From Ariolimax columbianus (lineage: Eukaryota; Mollusca; Gastropoda; Stylommatophora; Arionidae): a stretch of 64,000 nt of DNA. The translations under genes and the position numbers were made by a program. A model generated the notes under the pieces. It saw only the letters and a program-made list of their open reading frames with translations. It ran no database searches and was not told where the DNA came from. The stretch is from NCBI GenBank assembly GCA_036924085.1, contig JAVGWX010000003.1:126414974-126478973 (forward strand), written 5' to 3'. Positions 54,335-64,000 of this stretch are shown here, piece after piece (position 1 is the first letter of the stretch; the number at the start of each line of letters is the position of its first letter).

Positions 54335-54590
54335 GCAGATGTCATTACTCAGATCAGTGATTTTATCATTTCAGTGATTGTATCAGATCAGTGATTTCAT
54401 CATTACAGTGATTTTATCAGATCAGTGATTTTATCATTACAGTGATTTTATCAGATCAGTGATTTTATCATTACAACGATTTTATCAGATCAGTGATTTT
54501 ATCATTACAGTGATTTTATCAGATCAGTGATTTATCAAATCAGTGATTTTTATCAGATCAGGGATTTTTTTTAGATCAGTGATTTGATCT
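54335..54590. repeat. 34-bp (2 x 17) minisatellite inside the RT linker
   Basis: Unit gatcagtgattttatcatta plus cagtgattttatca, about 7 copies with a 17-base half-period. On the minus strand it reads ITDLIKSL-like sequence. The host element has EFGVDQITDL before it and TDLSNDICNT after it, the normal sequence at this site being of the type ITDL.N.I. The array is therefore amplified from these codons. Confidence 0.9.
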
Positions 54591-55330
54591 ACACCGAATT
54601 CCGCTAGAGCCGGTATCATTCTATATTCATTGTGTCGATACGTGTTGCTTTCCTTTTGCTCGTGTCTTTTATAGCTTCCTTTACTTCTGTTCTGAGAATA
54701 GTGGGGCCCTTATTTTTAAATATTGATGGTTTGTTACCCCTGTTGTTTTTGAACAGTTCACTTATGTATGCCCCGATCTGTTTGAAATATCTTGCCCCTA
54801 TAGCAAGATGTCTCTCTTCTTGTTCTTAATGCATTCTCCACTTTGAGCCAGCCTTGGCGAGTTTGAAAGATGCTTTATTTCTGCATACATAGTTCTTGTG
54901 TTGTTTCGTCTCTTTTATTATCTTAGATTATGATTCTTTCCACTGTTATTTTGTGCGTCGACATACAAAATGTATGGGATTGATCCATATCCTGTATTCT
55001 GGAATGTTTTTTCCTCTTTTTCCATCTTTCATTATGAGTAAGAAAGATATCGTCTGTCATCCATTCTAAATTTTTCGTGAACTTTTTTATTTTCTTCTTC
55101 GAATGCTGAACTTTTTGAACAGTTGAATATTATTTGTGTGCTTGATTTTAGACAGTCCTGGTTAATTGACATTGTCTTCTGGACTTTCTCTGTTGTTTTG
55201 TTTCTTGATTTCTGACAGAACTTTATCACCTGTATTATTGATCTGCACAAGGTATTTACGTTGAATGTCTGGATACTTGAATGCTGATTTATCTATATGG
55301 TTGAAATTTATATCAACTTGAATTTATCTC

Positions 55331-55640
55331 ATTGAGTATATTGGCTCTAGGATCACTGCATGACTGTTATCTTAATGGATATCTTTACGTGGACATTTTG
55401 ACATTGTGACACCAATTGTTAATGTCACTGCCACTGTAAGATCTGGCAGGCTTTACTCACGCTGTATTTATGTAAAAGGAGGAGATGGAGATCGACACGA
55501 ATATATCCAGTAAAACAGTAAGTCAGTTTGATTTCTTATTTGTCGTGTGTGCTTTACCACCTGTAAAATATTCTTGGAGCTTTAAAACAAAAAATATTTA
55601 ACATAAAGGTATAAACAAACTAATTGGTTTTTTTTTGGAG
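55331..55640. other. Possible endonuclease-side extension of the preceding element
   Basis: No motif clear enough to call; AT-rich. Confidence 0.3.
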
Positions 55641-56340
55641 AACATGTTTCACCCTGTCTTCTTTGTTGTTTCTTTGAAGTTAGTTAAGTTAGTTTTATTT
55701 CCCCTTTTGCGGTTGAGCGGCGTGGGGAGCTTAAGCCGTCTGTCCTGCGCCAAATACGTTGCCTGGGTCAATGTGAGCCGTGCCATCAGTGGAAGTTCAT
55801 GAGCATACATTCTCACTGAGGTGACCGAGCCTGCATATTTTTGTGCCTGGAAATGTAGCCTGTACATGACGTAGTGCGGACAATACTGCGATTCTCTAAG
55901 TTTTGCATTCTGTCTTTCCTGGTAATACCGACGCCTTTCCTCAAACACTTCATTTCACGCGTCTAAAGTTTGCTCTCACTCGCCTTGGACAGAGGCCATG
56001 TTTAGCACTGGTAACACAGAGTCAGCTTAAATATACTGTTTATCAGCTGTTGCATTGTTGCCAAACTAATGCTCGGTGCCTAAGCAGTGGTGACAGCTGA
56101 TAAATCTCCGCAGATGCTTTCTGACACCTCGTCTCGATTTCTGTCTGCCGAAAAAATACTCCCCAAATACTTGAACTCGTGGGCCTGTTGTTAAGCAATA
56201 TCATTTACCCGTGTGTTGAGTGGTCCGGGTACTATGCTTTCATAGTTTCTGTTTTCGTCTTGTTAAATTGCATATTGCATTTAGAATAAGTAATCATTAG
56301 CGCGTTCATGTGATTTTGCAGTTTATTTTCATCGTCGTTA
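55640..56340 (-). pseudogene. C-terminal remnant of a CR1/Jockey-like reverse transcriptase
   Basis: Minus strand: ENKLQNHMNALMITYSKCNM then QFNKTKTETM at about 56325-56235 (usual LQ..ID.......Y.M..N..KT..M). AHEFKYLGSIFSADRNRDEV then SESI at 56180-56110 (usual V..FKYLGS..S.D......I..RI) follows. MKCLRKGVGITRKDRMQNLE lies at about 55950-55890 (usual EMRC.RR...I...D...N.E). It has stops and frameshifts throughout. The 99-codon frame at 55649-55948 is another frame of this decayed region and not a separate gene. Confidence 0.82.
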
Positions 56341-57744
56341 AATAGACACTGTGTAACAGTTTCACGTGTCAGGGACACTGTATGTGAAATGACTGTATGT
56401 GTGGAGCATAGGAATTCTGACTTGCAACTTAGACTCGGAGAACCGAAATTAGTATTTCATTGCCGAGTGTCAGCACAAGTCGGGGCAGCTCAAACAAAGG
56501 TAACGTACGCCATACATTCATTTACAAGAGGGGATTGTATTAGCAGCTCAAGCAGGGGTGAGGTGGACAATTTTTACAGTAGTAAGTTGGAGACTGTTGT
56601 CAAAGATGATTGTAGGTACTGGACTAGCCCATTTGCTATGTTAGCACAGACAGGGGGTAGGGGAATGTGATCAACATAGAAAGTTGGGCACAAACTGTCA
56701 CTAGATTGACAAGGAGGACAGAATAGCCTGGAGTGAATAAAACTGAAGAGGCGAGACTTATTAGACTGGGAACTGTTGAAGACACAATTGCGGTTCGAGT
56801 GACTTGCTATGCATTGGGTAGGGACAGAAGTACCTCGTGATCATTGGTCATGTTGTTTAGGGTGGCGCCTAAAGGGTAAAAATAAAGCAACATTCGAGAT
56901 TCATTTCTGGCAGAGTTGACCAGAAGGCTTTCTCACTATGTTCCGTTGGAAATTGCACTAGTGCAAATTCGTAAGAATGGTGGCCCTTCTGTGCTTGCAG
57001 CTCGAGACAACGAAACTGTATTGCTCACAGGTATTACTGGGTAGATAAGCTCAGAGGCAGTAACGAAACAGTTTTATCACTCACAGGTTCAGTTCTGGCG
57101 CCTGTTGAGAGACGGATAAAACGGTGCATGTGTAACGTACGACAAAAATATGTAAGGGCAGAAAGTTGTAAGGTGAAAGAACAGTCTCACAGACTGGCTC
57201 ATTAACTGCTCAGTCAGATCAGGTAACATGGGAAAACCTGGCTGAATCAAAGTGGTCAGAGGAGTCGGTCAGAACCTCTTGAATGAACGTGAGGTGTACC
57301 TTAAAACTCCCCATGGAGCACACCCACAAATCTTCTTGAGAAGCTTTCGTTCCACGGTGCAAGGCCGAGGATAGAAGTTAGCAGACCGTCAGAGACCAGC
57401 CTCATCGCGACGTAGCGAAGTGCATCACGAGTATAAGTCTAAGTGAAATTTGTGGATATCACAAGTATAGGATAGACGTCAGAACTGGGAGAATGGTCCA
57501 GGGGTTCCATAAAGCTTATACTGACAACTTTTGAATTAAAAAGATTTACTCATAGTTAGTTTTAGTTTGATAATGCTGTAAAGGACAAGATTTGTAATAA
57601 ATGAATTATCTTGTTTTATTATTCACATAAGACTTACTTATTTCTATGTTAAAATTGTGTAGATAGCATGACTGGATAAAGTGGGATATTCCACTATACG
57701 TCACAGAGAAAGTGTGAGTGTAAAAGTATAGAAGAACAATGAGT
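56341..57744. other. Unassigned stretch
   Basis: Somewhat more GC-balanced than its flanks. A plus-strand frame at 56389-56670 (93 codons) is the longest, with no recognised motif. No tandem or terminal repeats seen. Its origin is open. Confidence 0.35.
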
Positions 57745-58080
57745 CTATTACAACTGATCATCTGCAAGGCGCAATTCATGTATTGAGTACGGGTCTATTT
57801 CAGATGTCTTAATGTTACTGCTCTCAGATGCAATTTTGCTCATGTAGATGTTCGACAGCAGAGGGAAAAGCACACACCCCTGTTTAACGCAGGTAGTGAT
57901 TTTAAAAGTGTCTCTGACACCATCAGTCGATCTGACGACGTTTATATTCGTACGATACAGTACTCTGACATTATCGAGTAGTTGGCCTTTGAACATTATG
58001 TTCCAGCATCGTCCAAAGTCTACCCTATCAAACGCTTTTTCTTGATCAATGAAAGCAATATAGATGTGTTGCTAATACTA
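57745..58080 (-). pseudogene. RT palm fragment (CR1/RTE-like)
   Basis: Minus strand, one open frame: AFIDQEKAFDRVDFGRCWNI at about 58055 (motif A, usual FIDYEKAFDRV), FKGQLLDNVRVLYRTNINVV, VRDTFKITTCVKQGCVLFPL then LSNIYM (motif B, usual T.VKQGCVLSPLLFN.YM), and HELRLADDQL at about 57775 (motif C; usual LRFADD). Motifs A to C are contiguous in about 100 codons, and the catalytic D residues remain. The fragment lacks both ends, so it is a solo palm relic. Confidence 0.9.
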
Positions 58081-59381
58081 TATTGATCTTTAGCGTACTT
58101 GCCTTAAGTTGAAAAGGCTCATACCCAGGAGAAATTCAAATTGATATATGAACAGTTGAGGTCGAACTGTTATTCTCATTTATTTTCTTTTTTTTTCAGC
58201 CCAAATTGCGCTACTATGTTCTTTAAATTTGTTTTTCTATTTTGAAGTTCATATCTCATATTAAAAAATCAGTAGCTTTTATTAGTGTCCGGATATGTAA
58301 CTATTCAGATCAAATATAAAAACTTTGGAAGACAATTTATCTCAACAAAAACACAAAATGCCTTTTTTTTAAAAAATCAGATGTAGAGCTAGCGAACTAT
58401 GAAAAGAAACACCCACTAAAATAAAACACATCGAATGGATTAATGTACAAAAGTGCAGGCCAGTTAGTTAAGGCGGCAATGTACGATGGTAAGAGGAAGC
58501 AAATGCATAAAAGAAATGCCAAGTACAATTAAATGTGGCGTCCTAGGGGATATAACGAAAATGTAAAATAGAAAAAAGAAAAAAAAGGACATAATGATTA
58601 AGGGCTTAATCAACAATAATAAAGATATGATTACATTTGATATGTATGCAATAACCAATATTTATGTTTAAATATTTGACAACAGTTGAAGCAGAAGATC
58701 GCAATCATTAAATAATGAATATACAATAATTTCTATTTCAGATTAAAACCTAGTTTTTCAGAGTTGTCAAAACTATTTAAAAAATAGAGTTAACAAATAA
58801 GGTAAAGCTAAAGATGGGTCTCATGGCAATAATTGCCGTTGGGGATGAAGATAACTCTTCGTGGACTGAGCCGCAGTCTATGCGAGGTGGGGTGAGGTGG
58901 GTTGCTATTTATACCTTCCCCAACGCATACGTTAAATACATACCCATTTAAAGCTGGATCAACTCCAGTAGAGGTCGCGCCAGGACCGACCACGCTCGGA
59001 TTTTGTTCTGTCCTACCATGATTACGAACCCTGGCACGGTGTCATCCCAGTCTTAGCAAGCCAACTCACTATAAAATAGGCTACGAGCTCCACTTGACAA
59101 ATAACATTTACAAAAACCCAACAACTTTGCAACATTAGATGATTGAACAAAATGGAAACATTACTGGAATTAAAGACAGTCAAAGTTTTGAAGAGTCATT
59201 GGAAATGGTGAATAGATCATATCTAATGTGATGTATCAGCAAATTAGAAATACCGTCTGGAAACTGCAAAAAATGGATTGATGGAAACGGACATCAAAGA
59301 AAAGTGGGGACAGTGATGTATGCAAAAACAAGCAAAATCGATAGAGATTCTGAACAAAACATATTAAAAAGCCATGGTTTT
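58081..59381. other. Unassigned AT-rich stretch
   Basis: No gene recognised; short frames only. It forms the immediate 5' flank of the young retroelement insertion. Confidence 0.4.
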
Positions 59382-59393
59382 AAATTTATAGAG

Positions 59394-61597
59394 ACAAAAC
59401 AGATCCAAATGGATGCAGGCCCATCAACCTACTGAGCTGTGTCGGCAAGCTGATGGAACGGATGATAAACACCAGACTGATGTGGCATCTGGAAGAAAAA
59501 CGAATACTAATTCCACAGCAAGCCGGCTTTAGACAGCACAGATCCACTGAGGACCAGGTCATCCTCATAGCCCAGGAGATAGAAGATGCCAACCAGGCAC
59601 AGAAACACACAGTAGCTGTTTGGGTGGATCTGGAAAAGGCATTTGACAAAGTCTGGAAAGACGGACTTAGAGTCAAGCTAAGAAGAAGTGATGTTTGTGG
59701 GAAAATGTACAAGTGGATCAACCACTACCTCAAACAAAGAACGGCCAGAGTCCAAGTACAAGGGCAGATGAGCAAAAAGGTGACACTCGAGCAGGGAGTA
59801 CCCCAAGGGGGAGTACTGTCACCCACACTCTTCCTGGTATATATAAACGATATTACAAAGAATATACCAAGAAGAGTCCATAGCTTAATGTTTGCAGACG
59901 ATCTGGCTATGTGGACCTCTGAAAAGAATCTCACCATAGCAAGAAATCGGATGCAGCAGGCCCTAACATCGCTGGAAGAGTGGGCGAACTCATGGCTGGT
60001 CAAAATAAACGAGGAGAAAACCACATGCACAATATTCTCGCTTTCATTAAAACCCCAAAATACCAAATTAAGTCTAAATGGCAAATTCCTGCAGCCAAAC
60101 GACGACCCAACCTATCTGGGAGTCACATTTGATCGGCGCATGACATGGAAAAGTCAGATTGAGAGAAACCGAATGAGAGCCAGAGAAAGAATGGCAATCA
60201 TGAGGAAACTTGCTGGCACAAGCTGGGGAGCAGACGAAGGCATACTAAAGAAACTGTACACTGGAAGAGTGAGACCAGTTCTCGAGTATGGCATTGCGGC
60301 ATGGACAACAGCAGCGAAGGCGAACTTCGATAAAGTTAGCAAACTTCAAAACCAAGCCATGAGAATTATAACAGGAGGCATGAAGTCAACGCCAATTGTA
60401 GAACTTGAAAAGATTACAAAACTGCAATCCATGACCGATCGAAGAGACTGCAGAGCCCAGCTGCAGTCAGAGAAACTCCGAAGACTGACCGACCATCCGA
60501 TGCACCAGAGACTAAACAATTTGGGAAATGGGAAACTAAAGAGGAGAAACTTTGCAGAAATAGCCAAAGCAAAGATGCACGAAGATCCCATAAACGCACT
60601 AACAACACCAAAACCCATCACTACTGTACGAAAACCTACCTGGAGGCAGGATATATTTCCAGAGGTGGTAGAAAATATACCAGGTATTGTAAACAAAAAC
60701 TGCCAGAGTGAAAAAGAAAGGAGAGATACTACCCTAAGCTTCATAACGAAAAGCTACCCAAGCATGGACTGGACCCATGCATACACCGACGGTTCTGTAA
60801 CAAACACTACACAGAACGGAGGGGCAGGAGCATTCCTGAACCTACCAAATGGCAGAAAAATAACACTGTCATTCGCTACTGGTAAGTACACAAGCAATTT
60901 CAGAGCGGAGGCAGAAGCACTGAGGGCGGCAGTGGAAGAAATGGTGACACACAGTGAAAATGAAAGCCATATAGTCCTGCTTACAGATGCTCTCGCCGTA
61001 GTCACAGCGCTAAAAAGCCAGAAAAATACTGAGCTTAATGACTTAAGAGCAGCACTCTGCAAACTGTGCCAGCAGTCCGCACAAAAAAGGGTAGTGGTAC
61101 AGTGGGTCCCATCACACAGCAACATCCAAGGTAACGAGGAGGCAGACAGACTGGCAAAAGAAGGTGCAAGACTACCACAAACAGATACTAGTATGACGTA
61201 CGAAGAGTCAAAACGGCTTATCAAAACCAGATACATGACCAAATGGGAAACCGAACATACTGGTTACACCAAAAACGATGTCGATTACCAGTTGAACCGA
61301 AGAGAGCAGGTCGTTGTCTTCAGACTTCGCACTGGCCACAATAGACTGAGGTACCACCTATTCAACAAATTGAAGATAGGGTGTACCGACGAATGCCCGT
61401 GCAGTACTGGTAAAATGACCGCTGAACATCTGCTGCAGAACTGCCCGACATACGAGGATCAGAGAGAGCAGATGTGGCCATCACCAGTGGAACTGCAAGA
61501 CAAGCTCTATGGCAGTGGCGACAGCCTCAGGATGACCGCCACTTTTTTCGAAAAAATAATGGTTACTGTCTGACTGCGTACGAAGAAGACGAAGAAG
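59394..61597 (+). mobile_element. Young 5'-truncated I/Jockey-like retrotransposon insertion with perfect 12-bp TSD
   Basis: Flanked by AAATTTATAGAG at 59382-59393 and 61598-61609. The insert starts inside the RT domain (reading frame DPNGCRPINLLSCVGKL follows immediately) and ends in a GAA-rich tail gaagaagacgaagaag just after the ORF stop. Loss of the endonuclease and everything upstream is the usual result of incomplete reverse transcription. The identical TSDs and intact frame indicate recent insertion. Relatives: 1-932 and 26866-27180. Confidence 0.95.
59453..61573 (+). CDS. Reverse transcriptase-RNase H polyprotein (non-LTR, 5'-truncated, otherwise intact)
   Basis: 706 codons from the first ATG; the frame is open back to 59384, so this ATG is not the native start. 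RT domain: motif A VDLEKAFDKVW (residues 58-68), motif B QGVPQGGVLSP (114-124), catalytic MFADD (146-150), TYLGVTFD (220-227). The thumb and connection lie at about 235-430. RNase H: HAYTDGS (442-448, D446), FRAEAEAL (E486), LLTDAL (D512) and WVPSHSN with NEEADRLA (H555, D565), so the full DEDD-type set is present. C-terminal zinc knuckle: C648, C650, H659, C664. The apurinic-type endonuclease that nicks the target is missing, so the product could not start insertion alone. Expression is unlikely unless a nearby promoter drives it. Confidence 0.95.
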   Translation: MERMINTRLMWHLEEKRILIPQQAGFRQHRSTEDQVILIAQEIEDANQAQKHTVAVWVDLEKAFDKVWKDGLRVKLRRSDVCGKMYKWINHYLKQRTARVQVQGQMSKKVTLEQGVPQGGVLSPTLFLVYINDITKNIPRRVHSLMFADDLAMWTSEKNLTIARNRMQQALTSLEEWANSWLVKINEEKTTCTIFSLSLKPQNTKLSLNGKFLQPNDDPTYLGVTFDRRMTWKSQIERNRMRARERMAIMRKLAGTSWGADEGILKKLYTGRVRPVLEYGIAAWTTAAKANFDKVSKLQNQAMRIITGGMKSTPIVELEKITKLQSMTDRRDCRAQLQSEKLRRLTDHPMHQRLNNLGNGKLKRRNFAEIAKAKMHEDPINALTTPKPITTVRKPTWRQDIFPEVVENIPGIVNKNCQSEKERRDTTLSFITKSYPSMDWTHAYTDGSVTNTTQNGGAGAFLNLPNGRKITLSFATGKYTSNFRAEAEALRAAVEEMVTHSENESHIVLLTDALAVVTALKSQKNTELNDLRAALCKLCQQSAQKRVVVQWVPSHSNIQGNEEADRLAKEGARLPQTDTSMTYEESKRLIKTRYMTKWETEHTGYTKNDVDYQLNRREQVVVFRLRTGHNRLRYHLFNKLKIGCTDECPCSTGKMTAEHLLQNCPTYEDQREQMWPSPVELQDKLYGSGDSLRMTATFFEKIMVTV

Positions 61598-61609
61598 AAA
61601 TTTATAGAG

Positions 61610-62259
61610 CAGACTAATAGATTTTGATCTAGTACAAAGTCATGCCCAAACGGCGGACAGCTTTGACGAAAAAACTGACGCCTAGGACTATCCTCGATTA
61701 CACTATTTTACAGAGGAAAAGTTTCATGATTCTTTCTTTTTCTAGCTAGATTTTTCTCAGGCGGGAATATTACAAAACTAGTCGGCACGCGGAAACCATC
61801 TATTCTGTTGAACATTAGATTAGCAGTAGGCATAATTCTTTGGTTGAGGGCGTGGAGGAACGATGCGGTCAGTCCTGTAACGGCCAGTTACGGTTACGTA
61901 GCTGATAGGGCGGAACCGGCTAGTCGCAAAGAACGGATCTGCTCGCGGCTAACTGTTATGATTCCTTCGGATGCTAGGTCAGTGTAGTATAAAGACAAGA
62001 TCTGCAGGTATACAACTGTGAATTGATGGGCTGACGTGGTAATACAGTCCGAAGAATACAAAAATGTAGTTGGCCAAAGAGAATGAGACGCATACATGTA
62101 TTTAAAGGGTTTGTTAAAAACGAGCAAGGTAACCATCTTCTTATCTCACACTGTTTCATTTGACTCTGTCCAACAATCACACTCTTACACAACTTTCACA
62201 TGCACCCTCAGTTGAGGCCCTTCCATTGCATTTCGGTTGTGTTGAACTCAGAGAGTGCC
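61610..62259. other. Unassigned stretch
   Basis: No gene recognised. gcatacatgtatttaaaggg to gagcaaggtaaccatc at 62088-62135 may be an older, partial relative of the duplicated segment that follows. Confidence 0.4.
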
Positions 62260-62600
62260 CTAACTAGCATAGGTACATACAGGCACATGCATGCATTCAA
62301 TAACTGGTTAAGAAGTCATGATATCACCTAAAAGGCTGCAACTCGGGCTGGAAAGTGGCGTGCCCTCGCCAGTAGGATACAGAGAGGCAAACATATTCCA
62401 ATAAAAAGGGCAAGGTAACCATACTCACTTGAACACTAGCATAGGTACAGGAAGACGCGCACACGCATTTAAGTACTGGTTAATACGAACTGATATCGCC
62501 CAAAAGAATACAGTCCGAGGTGGAAAGGGCGTGCCTCATCCAGTAGATTACAAAGAGGCAAACCTTAAACAACAAAAACACAGAAAAGAGCTTGGTAACC
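62260..62600. repeat. Diverged tandem duplication of about 170 bp
   Basis: Two copies sharing, in order, agcataggtaca, catttaa/cattcaa, tactggttaa/aactggttaa, gatatc(a/g)cc, gtggcgtgcc/gggcgtgcct, cagtagga/cagtagat, agaggcaaac and ggtaacca. Clear but diverged; no coding. Confidence 0.75.
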
Positions 62601-62882
62601 AAAACAGAAGAAGGAAGACGAGGACAATAGAAACAAATTGAACAAAAGTAACATCAATAATAAAGTCACAATTTAGGAAGAGAAACGTGGCAGAGTCTAG
62701 GTTTAGCTGAGTAGTTTACTTATCTAAACAAGTTACAACATGTATCTACACCACAACACGACTTCACACAGTATAAAACAAAGTAAACACTAATCTTGAC
62801 ATAACACAAACATTATCATTTTATTTATTGTTAAAACAAAACAATATTAACAAAAAACAAAGTACATCTAAACTAAATAATC

Positions 62883-62883
<1 letters not shown>

Positions 62884-62952
<69 letters not shown>
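62884..62952. repeat. (TA)n microsatellite
   Basis: About 34 uninterrupted TA units, a potential cruciform and a probable assembly or length-polymorphism hotspot. Confidence 0.97.
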
Positions 62953-62956
<4 letters not shown>

Positions 62957-62984
62957 CGTCAATCACAAACTCGTCCTCACGATC

Positions 62985-63420
62985 GGATTACGTAACCAGT
63001 TGATCTGTCCATTCACATATAATCAGATCACCTTCAATCAGGTGATCTGTACATTCACATACAATCGGTTCACGTAGGCTCCGGCATCTGTGCATTCATA
63101 TGGAATTAGATCACGTCACTTTTTTTCTGATCACGTACTCACTTGTTATCACGTACTCAATCGATCTGTGCATTCACATACAATCGGTTGACAAAGTGTC
63201 CTACACATATGATACACATTCAGACCCCGTCCTTAGGCGATCTGTACAATCCCATAAAATCAGATCATTTACAATCAGGCGATCTGTGCATTCACAAATA
63301 CTTAGATCACTTCCCGCATTCACACGCATTTGTACATTAATATTTAATTAGATTCCGCATCGTTCACTAGGTGCCCTGCACGTACGACATGCATTCAGAT
63401 CTCTCACTTAAGAGAATATA
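62985..63420. repeat. Degenerate tandem repeat
   Basis: Recurring gatctgt(a/g/c)cattcacata, aatcagatcac and cattcagac/atc elements at irregular 50-75 base spacing, consistent with an old, decayed array. Confidence 0.65.
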
Positions 63421-63504
63421 CAACATAAACATCTATGGATCGACTGGCCAAAACTTGAGGCGTATGCTGGCTCAGTCGCCCTGCAAACTTACTCACAGAC
63501 CCCT

Positions 63505-64000
63505 GACAGCTTGTCCTAGTTAACTGTACTGTGTTTGGGTAGCAGCTTGTCCTAGTTAACTGTACTGTGTTTGGGTTATAGCATGGCCCAGTCTACTGTG
63601 TCCACTGTATTGTGTTTGGGTTATAGCATGACCCAGTCCACTGTGTCCACTGTATTGTGTTTGGGTTATAGCATGGCCCAGTCCACTGTGTCCACTGTAT
63701 TGTGTTTGGGTTATAGCATGGCCCAGTCCACTGTGTCCACTGTACTGTGTTTGGGTTATAGCATGGACCTGTCCACTGTGTCCACTGTACTGTGTTTGGG
63801 TTATAGCATGGTCCAGTCCACTGTATCCACTGTACTGTGTTTGGGTTATAGCATGGCCCAGTCCACTGTACTGTGTTTGGGTTATTGCATAGACCTGTCC
63901 ACTGTGCCCACTGTACTGTGTTTGGGGTTATAGCATGGCCCTGTCCACTGTGTCCACTGTGCTGTGTTTTGGTAGCAACTTGTCCTTATCAACTACAGCG
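63505..64000. repeat. 45-bp minisatellite (about 9 copies), running off the window
   Basis: Unit gggttatagcatggcccagt then ccactgtgtccactgtactg and tgttt. Start and end have a variant (gcagcttgtcctagttaact). The length is a multiple of three, so a 120-codon frame of a repeated 15-residue unit stays open at 63571-63933. No start context or unique domain supports a protein. Confidence 0.93.

Larger units (their letters stand above)
52620..55330 (-). pseudogene. Decayed CR1/RTE-like ORF2 (linker-RT-C-terminus) carrying two arrays and an inverted duplication
   Basis: Minus strand in order: linker (YPDIQRKYLVQIN near 55265; EKVQKTMSINQDCLKSSTQI near 55180); ARYFKQIGAYISELFKNNRG and TILRTEVKEAIKDTSKRKAT near 54790-54650; EFGVDQITDL near 54600. 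A 34-bp array follows. The RT then has TDLSNDICNT, IFITLPKKS near 54270, HKMWDLLHKK, a motif B relic VRLGCLSPWIFNVYIEYIF near 53910, and NNLRYANYIVLL near 53800 (usual INNLRYADDTVLL; catalytic DD lost). After it come the inverted duplication (53446-53636), ANGSSYLDDITTDNGTCEKN, HRELMKEIS twice near 53150, TMLEGEREGEGEG, RYQWEDNIK near 53000 and AADIACRDDS plus stop near 52890. A 43-bp array ends it. Confidence 0.9.

Noticed and set aside
55649..55948. 99-codon minus-strand frame as an independent gene
   Set aside because: Lies in a shifted frame of a decayed RT C-terminus whose motifs are readable in the other frames.
56389..56670. 93-codon plus-strand frame as a host exon
   Set aside because: No recognised domain, no clear splice pattern; could be chance. 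Kept only as part of an unassigned stretch.
59386..61242. Minus-strand frames opposite the intact polyprotein
   Set aside because: Shadows of the plus-strand coding sequence; no conserved domains.
63571..63933. 120-codon plus-strand frame with a repeated 15-residue unit
   Set aside because: Frame over a 45-bp minisatellite; no flanking coding sequence or signal.
1..64000. A new gene-based biological system (defence, biosynthetic or similar)
   Set aside because: Every protein stretch I could recognise belongs to known transposon families; no conserved non-transposon ORF or gene cluster was visible.

Overview
This 64-kb window is non-coding, transposon-packed DNA from an animal genome. I recognise no host gene. 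No bacterial or archaeal operon, phage module, CRISPR array or intact tRNA/rRNA gene is present. The repertoire consists of I/Jockey-like non-LTR elements with RNase H, CR1/RTE-like endonuclease-reverse transcriptases, mariner and hAT transposons, tRNA-derived SINEs, and many 20-75 bp minisatellites. That fits an invertebrate, and a mollusc (gastropod-like) genome is my best guess. The taxon is an inference from repeat style, not a database match.

Layout. 0-1.4 kb: minus-strand RT-RNase H remnant and a 31-bp array. 2-10 kb: an endonuclease relic, then a long decayed minus-strand retrotransposon (5.05-9.35 kb) whose endonuclease domain contains an 11-copy 73-bp array, flanked by two related SINE copies. 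10-16.9 kb: several RT remnants, a 505-bp retroposed fragment with perfect target-site duplications, and 35-bp arrays. 17-21.3 kb: 53-bp array, RT C-terminus, long trinucleotide tract. 21.4-29.6 kb: RT remnants, a mariner end fragment, a SINE split by a 315-bp retroposed fragment, another SINE. 30.2-31.75 kb: two mariner copies joined TIR to TIR. 32.3-34.8 kb: a 2.5-kb array of 24-bp units in two sequence domains. 37.4-44.7 kb: RT remnant with internal minisatellite, hAT pseudogene, and an RT-RNase H remnant split by a SINE. 45.8-58.1 kb: 36-bp array, SINEs and five RT remnants, three of them minus-strand elements rewritten by internal arrays or an inverted duplication. 59.4-61.6 kb: the only intact open reading frame, a 706-codon RT-RNase H polyprotein in a young 5'-truncated insertion with perfect 12-bp target-site duplications. 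62.3-64 kb: local duplications, a (TA)n tract and a 45-bp array.

The most interesting pattern is that many minisatellites are not independent sequence. At least six arrays are tandem amplifications of a short stretch of retrotransposon coding sequence (endonuclease, linker, RT C-terminal domain, zinc knuckle, C-terminus or stop-codon region). Recognisable protein sequence of the same element continues on both sides of most of them. A seventh array is an amplification inside a SINE. I can support no gene-based novel system; the unusual biology here is this repeated conversion of dead retroelements into tandem arrays, together with nested insertions that keep readable target-site duplications.
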